14,317 nt of DNA. Origin: CAZKYP01 sp964556885. Its GTDB lineage: Bacteria; Planctomycetota; Phycisphaerae; Sedimentisphaerales; Anaerobacaceae. The notes beneath the pieces are model-generated. The model worked only from the letters and a program-made list of their open reading frames with translations. It ran no database searches and was not told the origin of the DNA. Location of the stretch: assembly GCA_964556885.1 (NCBI GenBank), contig CAZKYP010000078.1:1-14317 (forward strand), read 5' to 3'. This document shows, piece after piece, positions 1 through 5,753 of the stretch. The position numbers and the translations under genes are program-made. The first letter of the stretch is position 1. The number at the start of each line of letters is the position of its first letter.

Positions 1-360
1 ATAACGACTTATGCAGCGACAGTCCGCCGAATTTGCAATGCTTTTTGTGACGACGTTCGTGCGCATTGTAATGGTGGGTTGCTTATAGGTGGCTCTGACG
101 GTTATCCAACAGGCTGCACTAAAAGTGGGGTGAACTGTGCGGGAAAATGTTATAGATGCAACAGCGGAGCATCTGATAGTTTTTGTGCCAGGCAAACGGG
201 AAGCGTATGTTTAATCCCCACCACAGGGCCGTTTACAGTGAGTTGTGGAAAAAGAGTAAAATACAACTGTGGAGGTTTGTGGGCAAACCGCTGCACATGC
301 CCTTCGGCTGGTGGACAATTGACAAGCACAAATTGTGCGCCTGCAATTTGCTATGGTTAG
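1..360 (+). CDS. Cysteine-rich small protein, 5' partial
   Basis: The reading frame is open from base 1 to the TAG at 358-360, so the gene starts outside the window; the internal TTG at 79 is probably not its start. The visible 119 residues contain 15 cysteines, spread over the whole length as pairs and triplets (for example CAGKCYRC and NRCTC), with many Gly, Ser, Thr and Asn and no long hydrophobic stretch. Such a composition suggests a small exported protein held by disulfides or binding metal. The missing N-terminus may hold a signal peptide; the first visible residues, ITTYAATVRR, could be the end of one. I do not recognise the family. It is followed at once by a hairpin and then by a LolA-like and a DUF1573 gene on the same strand. 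That the frame is coding is supported by the regular Cys pattern; the function is unknown. Confidence 0.6.
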   Translation: MTTYAATVRRICNAFCDDVRAHCNGGLLIGGSDGYPTGCTKSGVNCAGKCYRCNSGASDSFCARQTGSVCLIPTTGPFTVSCGKRVKYNCGGLWANRCTCPSAGGQLTSTNCAPAICYG

Positions 361-380
361 GGTACGTATGAGCGTCCGAT

Positions 381-407
381 CTGGCCATCCAACCATTGGA
401 TGGCCAG
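381..407 (+). terminator. 12-bp perfect hairpin after the Cys-rich gene
   Basis: Bases 381-392 and 396-407 are perfect reverse complements, separated by a 3-base loop. The hairpin starts 20 bases after the stop codon at 360. Only a weak T-containing stretch follows (GTTATTCC), so it is not a textbook intrinsic terminator, but position and stem strength favour termination or 3'-end protection of the upstream transcript. The next gene begins 113 bases later, leaving room for its own promoter. Confidence 0.5.
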
Positions 408-520
408 GTTATTCCATTGCAAATTTATCAGTATTAATAAATTTACACCCATTTGATAAAAAATAAGGATAAGTAGATTAAATATTTAGCTTTTAATAAG
501 AATGAGTAGGTAATTGTATA

Positions 521-1882
521 ATGAAGTATAGCAATCTTTTTCTCAGAAACTATATATTGAAACACAGAAATGCAAGAATGTGGTGTGTGATTCTATTGTT
601 CGTTTGGCTGTCTTTTTCCTCTAAAGCTTTTTCTCAAGTTGACGAACCGATATCTGCCGGGAAAGTACTGGCCAAGCTCATTGAGAGCGAAAGAGAGATC
701 AAAGATGTACAGGCGCATTTTTCAGCAATTCTAATTGAAAATAACTTTCCTTTTTATGAATATGATTGGGGCTATGAAGGAGGTAAAGAATTCATGCGTG
801 GAATAGAAAACGCAACACGGACGATGGAAGAGGACGATAATAAAATTTATTGTACGACGAAAACGGAGACAGCTTTTGATGGTGAGAAGACATATTACTG
901 GCGACATGATCTCGATCACATAGAAGCTGGCTTGCCATCGCGTGGTGCTGTTGCTCCCTTGGATGGGAGTGTGTTCAAACTCGTAATTACACCAAATGTC
1001 CTACTAGGTTTCTGCGCCCATGAGAAAGGACGCCTCTCGTGTGGTGAGGCAATTGCGCAGGCAGATTCGTATTCTGTAAATCCCGAAATTGAACTGGTTG
1101 ATGGACATCCGTGTTATGTTATTGAGGCATTGGGAGTAGAATATGACCCTGAGGTACCCACTTTGGCCTTTGACGTTAAAGTTTGGATAGATTATCAAAG
1201 GGATTTTAGACCTCTTAAGATAGAAAAATATTGGGGTATCGAAGGCAAGAACAGATGGAAAGTATTAAACCAACGGGTAGATAATATTAGATTAGAAAAA
1301 GTTGGTGGGATCTGGTTCCCAGTAGAAGGAATCAGTTCACACTTTACCATAAAAGAGACTAAGCTTCCAGAAGGAATGACTGATGCTGAGTTCATCGCTC
1401 TATCACCCGAAGAAAGACAGCAACAGGCGATATATGAAATTGAAAAATCGCCTCCCGCGTGTAAGGTCAAAATTGACCCTAACAGCATAGAAATTAACAA
1501 GGAAATTCCACCGGAAAAATTCACCATACAATTCCCGCATGGATGTAGGGTCTACGACGAGTTTGCTCAGATTGGCTATATTGTTGGAGCAAAAGAAGAA
1601 ATAAGTTTACCAACTCTCGACGATGTTGGGGGAGGCACTGATTTGGTCAAAAATCAAAAAAATGACGGAATGGAAGTCAAGAGCGCAAATGGTGAAAGAG
1701 AGGAAAACGGATCAGAAGATAAGCTCATACAAGAAACAAATGACTCTCTAAAAGAAAATGATGTCAATCTAAAGCTCGTTTCCCGATCACGAAATACAAT
1801 ATATTTGATCCCCACAATTGCTGTTCTTATTGCTTTTCTGGTTGTTGTATGGTTTTGCAAGACGAGACGGAGCGTCAAATAA
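521..1882 (+). CDS. Secreted, C-terminally membrane-anchored LolA-like (lipoprotein-sorting-type) protein
   Basis: The protein has 453 residues. Residues 1-38 form a signal peptide with an unusually long basic n-region, a hydrophobic core at about 21-33 and a likely cut after AFS (38). If translation began at the ATG at 578 (Met20), the signal would have normal length. Residues about 40-350 resemble the outer-membrane lipoprotein-sorting (LolA/LolB-like) proteins common in Planctomycetes: long beta-rich segments with repeated aromatic, acidic and VWIDYQRDFRPLKIE-type strands. The domain ends in FPHGCRVYDEFAQIGYIV, a motif also found at the end of both repeats of the minus-strand protein at 5754-8114. 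A polar acidic linker (about 362-425) leads to a membrane helix (about 427-446) and the basic tail KTRRSVK. The bulk should therefore lie outside the cytoplasmic membrane. Whether it handles lipoproteins is not known. A weak Shine-Dalgarno (GTAGG, 506-510) precedes the start. Confidence 0.8.
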   Translation: MKYSNLFLRNYILKHRNARMWCVILLFVWLSFSSKAFSQVDEPISAGKVLAKLIESEREIKDVQAHFSAILIENNFPFYEYDWGYEGGKEFMRGIENATRTMEEDDNKIYCTTKTETAFDGEKTYYWRHDLDHIEAGLPSRGAVAPLDGSVFKLVITPNVLLGFCAHEKGRLSCGEAIAQADSYSVNPEIELVDGHPCYVIEALGVEYDPEVPTLAFDVKVWIDYQRDFRPLKIEKYWGIEGKNRWKVLNQRVDNIRLEKVGGIWFPVEGISSHFTIKETKLPEGMTDAEFIALSPEERQQQAIYEIEKSPPACKVKIDPNSIEINKEIPPEKFTIQFPHGCRVYDEFAQIGYIVGAKEEISLPTLDDVGGGTDLVKNQKNDGMEVKSANGEREENGSEDKLIQETNDSLKENDVNLKLVSRSRNTIYLIPTIAVLIAFLVVVWFCKTRRSVK

Positions 1883-1961
1883 ACAGATACTTTAAGAGAC
1901 TCTTGAGAAGCAATTTGTACTGAGGTTTTACATTTTTTACGTTTAGATTTCAAATCCGAAT

Positions 1962-1980
1962 GTCCTTTAAGTTAAAGGAC
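1962..1980 (+). terminator. Hairpin between the LolA-like and DUF1573 genes
   Basis: GTCCTTT and AAAGGAC form a 7-bp stem around AAGTT, 80 bases after the LolA-like stop codon. No T-run follows, so it may be a weak terminator, an RNA-processing site or a symmetric protein-binding site. It lies in the 181-base spacer before the DUF1573 gene, which suggests the two genes may not be strictly co-transcribed. Confidence 0.3.
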
Positions 1981-2063
1981 TTAGGGAAAATTGTAATTTG
2001 GTTATCTGGAAACGGTGTCTGTTTGAAGGCTTCAGATTAGTGATGTAGGGAGTATAGGTAGAG

Positions 2064-2783
2064 ATGATAGAATTCCAAAGAAATCAAGGTTTGTATCTTT
2101 TCATAATGCTATTAGTTGTTGTTTTTGTCTTTTCTATCTTATCATCTCTTTGCTACTTAAGCTTTAATCGTCAACCATGTATAGATTTTCCCGATGGTGC
2201 TGTTCACGACTATGGAGTCGTTGATGAAGGAGAAATGATTTCACATGGTTTCATGATCAAGAATGTGGGGGGCAAGCCCCTGCAAATAAAAAACGTTAAA
2301 ACAGGATGCGGTTGTGCGGGTGCAAAAGCTGAAACAAATCAATTGCAACCAGGTGAGACTTCTAAGATCACTGTGTCGTATAAAGGGCGACCTACTCGAC
2401 ACGAGGAAGTTCTGCAAATCTGGCTCGAAACAAATGACCCTAAGAAACCAATCACCCAGTTGTTATTAAAATGTAAAATCCACTTAAAGGTATTCTGGTA
2501 CCCAAAAACAGCCAGTATTTTTTGCACACAAGCCGGAGCAAGTGTAAGTCGGGAAATAAGGTTTTTGACTAACAGTACCGAAAAATTTGAATTAGGAGAG
2601 ATAAGAACTTCAAGTGAAAGGATAACCGCCTGTTGGGCAAAAGATGATGAAGGTATAAAATGTATCATAGCTTTGAATCCAGACTGTCCAAAGGGAAATT
2701 GGGTTGATAGAGTCATCCTACAGATAGCAGTTGGAGCTCATAGATCTGATATTATTATTCCCGTTAACTTGATGATAAAGTGA
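2064..2783 (+). CDS. Membrane-anchored DUF1573 domain protein
   Basis: The protein has 239 residues. Residues about 11-33 form one N-terminal membrane helix, so the rest is probably outside the cytoplasmic membrane. Residues about 41-140 match the DUF1573 family: FPDGAVHDYGVVDEGE, then FMIKNVGGKPLQIKNVKTGCGC (GCGC at 81-84), then LQPGETSKITVSYKG. These are the typical HDFG, N.G..pL.I..v...CGC and L.PGE segments of this Ig-like fold. A second, more diverged beta domain (about 141-239, ending IIIPVNLMIK) follows, as is usual in planctomycete members. The family is abundant in Planctomycetes and Bacteroidetes, but its biochemical role is not established. The start is an ATG with AGG-containing sequence at 2047-2058. 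It follows the LolA-like gene on the same strand by 181 bases. Confidence 0.85.
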   Translation: MIEFQRNQGLYLFIMLLVVVFVFSILSSLCYLSFNRQPCIDFPDGAVHDYGVVDEGEMISHGFMIKNVGGKPLQIKNVKTGCGCAGAKAETNQLQPGETSKITVSYKGRPTRHEEVLQIWLETNDPKKPITQLLLKCKIHLKVFWYPKTASIFCTQAGASVSREIRFLTNSTEKFELGEIRTSSERITACWAKDDEGIKCIIALNPDCPKGNWVDRVILQIAVGAHRSDIIIPVNLMIK

Positions 2784-3040
2784 GCCTGCTGTGTTTTTCG
2801 TTCTTTTCAGCCTGTGGCCCAGCCATGATTACCTTCCTAAAAAATACATTTTAGCCTGTGCGGTGATTCTGACGGGGGTGTCGTAATTTTGGTTTGGGCT
2901 TGTTGGTTTTGCTTCAGAGATTCATTGCTTCCTGCCGCATTAGATTAAATTTTTAAGATTTTTTATCAACAGTCTACGTATCTGTTCCGCTATGGGATAT
3001 AGAGTACGGTAAGTCTGTAAATATAAACAAAGGTGGACTG
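2784..3040. other. Intergenic spacer before the pseudopilin operon
   Basis: This 257-base spacer separates the A+T-rich left arm from the gspF operon. I see no gene in it. The stretch around 2870-2925 is rich in G and T on the plus strand and very poor in C. AGCCTGTG occurs twice, near 2809 and 2851. No convincing -35/-10 pair could be fixed, though a promoter for gspF must lie here or further upstream. The right end carries a good Shine-Dalgarno, AAAGGTGG at 3029-3036, four bases before the gspF ATG. Confidence 0.5.
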
Positions 3041-4255
3041 ATGCTTACTTATGTTTTCAGGGCCAAGAATGGTGAAGGGGCTTTAGTCAGCGGGCGGATG
3101 GCCGCCGAGCGGCGAGAAACGGTTGTAAGTGCCTTAAAACAAAAGGGTTACTATTTATTGAGTGTGGAAAAAGAAGGCAAACTGGCTGCATTTCTGCGCT
3201 CGGACGCGGGTCTTCGTGGCCGCATCAGCATACGCGACAAGGCAATCTTCACCGGTCAATTGGCAACGCTGCTAAAGGCCGGAATGCAGTTGAGCATTGC
3301 ACTGAAAACCTTGTCCAGACAGACAAAAAATAAATATCTCGCATCCGTAATCCGGCAGGTCCACAGCGATATCGAGCAGTCCAGCTCTCTTTCGCAGGCC
3401 ATGGCAAAGCATCCGAAGGCATTTTCCCATGTCTATACGGCAATCATCGAGGCATCGGAGCAGTCCGGCAGCCTGGTCGAATCGCTTTCGGTCATGAGCA
3501 GGCAATTGAAGATGCAGGCATCGGTGAACGCCCGGATAAAGGGGGCGATGCTCTACCCGGTTTTTCTGCTTTTTGTCAGTGCCGTGGTCGTCGGTGTGCT
3601 TACGGCGTTTGTGATACCGAAATTCATCGAATTGTTTGTCAACGCCAACCAGAAGCTGCCGCTGCCGACACAGATACTGGTCGGCTCGGTGGATTTTGTT
3701 AAAGGATTCTGGTGGGCGATTGTCTTAGCTGCGGCCGGGATTGTATCTTTCGGATTTATAGCGTTAAGACAGGAGAATATCAAACGGACCGTTCACGGAT
3801 GGCTGTTGAAAATCCCGATGATAGGGACACTCAATCGGAAATTACAACTGGCTCGATTTGCACGTACGCTCGGTTCACTACTGGACGGTGGTGTCAAAAT
3901 CGTGCAGGCCGTCGAAACAACTCGCGGAATTACTACAAACCAGGCGTTCGCACAGGAGATTGAAAACATCGAAGACGCTATCCTGCGAGGAACGACACTG
4001 GCAAAAAGCATCGGTGAACAGAAATATTTCAGCGAGGTTGCCGTGAACATGGTTGCAATCGGCGAGGAGACAGGGATGCTGCCGGAGATGCTGCTCGATG
4101 TGGCGGACATGTACGACCAGGATTGCGAATCGACGATAAGCTCGATGACCAATCTCCTGGGTCCCGTCATGATTGTTGTGTTAGGACTGATAATAGGTTT
4201 TGTTGTTTTGGCTATATTGCTGCCGATATTCGAAACGAGCACTATGGTCGGATAA
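3041..4255 (+). CDS. gspF: Type II secretion system inner-membrane platform protein GspF
   Basis: The protein has 404 residues, the normal length for GspF/PilC proteins. This is the polytopic platform that connects the cytoplasmic assembly ATPase to the growing pseudopilus. Residues 1-47 (MLTYVFRAKNGEG to YLLSVEKEG) form the usual N-terminal segment. Two tandem GspF domains follow: about 66-197, with FTGQLATLLKAGM and the AIIEASEQSGSL motif, and about 267-400, with FARTLGSLLDGGV and MVAIGEETGMLPEML. Membrane helices lie at about 170-195, 222-242 and 375-398, the standard three-helix topology. The start is fixed by the strong Shine-Dalgarno AAAGGTGG. It is the first gene of an operon with gspG, gspH and gspI. 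The matching ATPase GspE is not beside it and must be encoded elsewhere. Confidence 0.93.
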   Translation: MLTYVFRAKNGEGALVSGRMAAERRETVVSALKQKGYYLLSVEKEGKLAAFLRSDAGLRGRISIRDKAIFTGQLATLLKAGMQLSIALKTLSRQTKNKYLASVIRQVHSDIEQSSSLSQAMAKHPKAFSHVYTAIIEASEQSGSLVESLSVMSRQLKMQASVNARIKGAMLYPVFLLFVSAVVVGVLTAFVIPKFIELFVNANQKLPLPTQILVGSVDFVKGFWWAIVLAAAGIVSFGFIALRQENIKRTVHGWLLKIPMIGTLNRKLQLARFARTLGSLLDGGVKIVQAVETTRGITTNQAFAQEIENIEDAILRGTTLAKSIGEQKYFSEVAVNMVAIGEETGMLPEMLLDVADMYDQDCESTISSMTNLLGPVMIVVLGLIIGFVVLAILLPIFETSTMVG

Positions 4256-4275
4256 GAAAGGAGTATGTGCTAAAA

Positions 4276-4749
4276 ATGGCTGGACTGTTTCCAAAAAGAA
4301 AGCAGGTGAATGCTTTCACATTAATAGAGCTGCTTTTGGTGATAACGATAATCAGCGTTCTTGCGGCGGTGGTGGCGCCGCGTTTTTTCGGCCGCTCACA
4401 GGAAGCGAGAATTGCAGCCGCACAGCAAACCATTGTCGGTTCGTTCGGTACGGCGCTGGCCCTTTTCGAGCAGGATGTCGGCAGGTATCCGACCACCGAT
4501 GAAGGATTGCAGGCTCTGGTGCGGAATCCGCAGGCAGTTAATTGGAGGGGGCCGTATCTGACCAGCGCGTCGGTGCCGCCGGACCCTTGGAACAATTCGT
4601 ATCGCTACAGATACCCGAGCGAATTGACAAGCTCTGAGTATTTTTACGACGTAGTCTCGGCAGGGCCGGACGGCAGTTTCGGGACTGATGACGATATTAC
4701 GAACCATGATATTTTTACGAGTACCGATGGTACGGCGAATCTGCGATAG
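4276..4749 (+). CDS. gspG: Major pseudopilin GspG
   Basis: The protein has 157 residues. It starts with a short basic leader (MAGLFPKRKQVNA), then the class III signal FTLIELLLVI with Glu at +5 and a hydrophobic helix. The residue before the cut is Ala rather than the usual Gly. The GspG globular domain is clear: GRYPTTDEGLQALVRNP, PPDPWNNSYRYRYP, and the calcium-loop region SAGPDGSFGTDDDI near the C-terminus. GspG builds the shaft of the type II secretion pseudopilus. AAGAAAGGAG (4254-4263) lies 12 bases before the chosen ATG at 4276; the in-frame GTG at 4267 is only three bases from it, and would add three residues. The frame is open upstream into gspF, but a leader of that length would not fit a prepilin. 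The gene starts 20 bases after gspF. Confidence 0.92.
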   Translation: MAGLFPKRKQVNAFTLIELLLVITIISVLAAVVAPRFFGRSQEARIAAAQQTIVGSFGTALALFEQDVGRYPTTDEGLQALVRNPQAVNWRGPYLTSASVPPDPWNNSYRYRYPSELTSSEYFYDVVSAGPDGSFGTDDDITNHDIFTSTDGTANLR

Positions 4750-5233
4750 ATTGTTTGCTCGGCGTGCTTTTACACTTATCGAGCTTATAGTTGTAATGGT
4801 CATTATTGCTGCTATGGTGACGGTGATTATGCCGTATGCTACCAGAAGTAACGAAGCCATGAGGATCGAGCACGATTGTCTCAGTCTGGCCGAAGTTTTC
4901 AGGTATGCGGCGGACCTCGCAGCGGATACCGGCCGACCGGCGAGAGTAGTTATCAATTCCGGAAATAATAGTTACATGCTTGAGACGGCGGACCGGACGG
5001 ATGGACAGAATTTTGTACCGGTTGAATACCTTGGAGGTACTGTGCATAGCTTTGATCCGAAGATTCGCATCGTGGACATGGCAGGCTTTAGGATTGATGG
5101 TGACAGTTACCAACTGGTTTTTGAGCCTTCGATGCCGTGGCCGCAGGCGAGCATTTCTATATCGGCGGCGGACCGGATTAAAACAATTACAATCAGGGGT
5201 AAACGAGTTGAAATCGAAGAGTCTTCAATCTGA
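4727..5233 (+). CDS. gspH: Type II secretion minor pseudopilin, GspH-like
   Basis: The predicted protein of 168 residues has the leader MVRRICDRLFARRA followed by FTLIELIVVMVIIAAMVTVIMPYA, a prepilin N-terminus with Ala at -1 and Glu at +5. The remainder is a beta-rich pseudopilin domain with CLSLAEVFRYAADLAADTGRPARVVIN, typical of GspH/FimT, where a helix leads into strands binding the pilus tip. Three starts are possible: ATG 4688, ATG 4727 and TTG 4751. I chose 4727 because it gives a normal leader and overlaps the gspG end by only 23 bases; TTG 4751 would give the still plausible MFARRAFTLIE. No strong Shine-Dalgarno marks any of them, so coupling to gspG is likely. Placed between gspG and gspI as in classical gsp operons. 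Confidence 0.85.
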   Translation: MVRRICDRLFARRAFTLIELIVVMVIIAAMVTVIMPYATRSNEAMRIEHDCLSLAEVFRYAADLAADTGRPARVVINSGNNSYMLETADRTDGQNFVPVEYLGGTVHSFDPKIRIVDMAGFRIDGDSYQLVFEPSMPWPQASISISAADRIKTITIRGKRVEIEESSI

Positions 5234-5606
5234 CCGAAATCACAGCGCCGAAGGATTCACAATGGTGGAGATTGTGGTCGCTCTTGCCCTTTTAAGTGTC
5301 ACGGTAGTAGCTGTGTTCGGCGCGTTGCGAACATGTGCGCGGGGCGCCCACCATGCACGGATGCTGACCAGGTCTGTTATGCTCGCCGAAACACTGCTCA
5401 CTGAGGCCAAAATTTCAGGGAGCACGGCTTACGAAACCACGGAAGGGCATGATGGTTCATATAACTGGAGGATTCAGGTAGCACCGACGCCGGTGGAAAG
5501 TCTCGGGGCGATTGTTGTGCAGGTGCAGTGGCAGGAGCAGCAGCGGCCGCAGCAGTACGAGCTTTTTTCACTCATTCAGATGGAATCTTTTACTGAAAGG
5601 CAGTAA
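5208..5606 (+). CDS. gspI: Type II secretion minor pseudopilin, GspI-like
   Basis: A prepilin N-terminus is clear: SAEG, then FTMVEIVVALALLSVTVVAVFGAL, with Gly at -1 and Glu at +5. The ALAL...V.AVFGALR pattern and the C-terminal half with MLAETLLTEA and YNWRIQVAP are typical of GspI, a tip pseudopilin that pairs with GspJ and GspK. The frame is open far upstream (to about 4980), but that part overlaps gspH and has no prepilin-like leader. The TTG at 5208, eight bases after AGGGG (5195-5199), gives a 132-residue protein with a 16-residue leader. The gene overlaps the gspH end by 26 bases, implying translational coupling. Forty bases after the stop the contig ends, so gspJ or gspK could follow in the gap. 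Confidence 0.8.
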   Translation: MKSKSLQSDRNHSAEGFTMVEIVVALALLSVTVVAVFGALRTCARGAHHARMLTRSVMLAETLLTEAKISGSTAYETTEGHDGSYNWRIQVAPTPVESLGAIVVQVQWQEQQRPQQYELFSLIQMESFTERQ

Positions 5607-5646
5607 CATTCGATTTGATGCTCATAATTTAATATTCGACCATACT

Positions 5647-5746
5647 NNNNNNNNNNNNNNNNNNNNNNNNNNNNNNNNNNNNNNNNNNNNNNNNNNNNNN
5701 NNNNNNNNNNNNNNNNNNNNNNNNNNNNNNNNNNNNNNNNNNNNNN
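5647..5746. other. Scaffold gap (100 N)
   Basis: A run of exactly 100 N, the conventional filler for a gap of unknown length. It separates the plus-strand gspFGHI operon from a convergent minus-strand gene. No open frame demonstrably continues across it, so the adjacency of the two contigs rests only on scaffolding. Confidence 0.97.
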
Positions 5747-5753
5747 GAATCAG

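Noticed and set aside
79..360. TTG at 79 as the start of the Cys-rich protein
   Set aside because: The frame is open through to base 1 and already contains three cysteines upstream of 79 in the same pattern, and no Shine-Dalgarno stands before this TTG.
421..444. AAATTTAT ... ATAAATTT inverted repeat in the spacer before the LolA-like gene
   Set aside because: Eight-base A/T-only arms in very A+T-rich DNA are expected by chance; no promoter fits it clearly. TTGATA at 453-458 lacks a good -10 at proper distance.
2809..2860. Repeated AGCCTGTG words in the spacer before gspF
   Set aside because: Only two short copies with irregular spacing and no flanking similarity; not a repeat array or mobile element.
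3793..4242. 149-residue open frame on the minus strand within gspF
   Set aside because: Ser/Thr/Ile-rich sequence with no domain, entirely antisense to the well-supported GspF C-terminal domain.
4396..4956. 186-residue open frame on the minus strand across gspG and gspH
   Set aside because: It is antisense to two clear pseudopilin genes, and its sequence has no recognisable domain or signal; a shadow of the coding strand.
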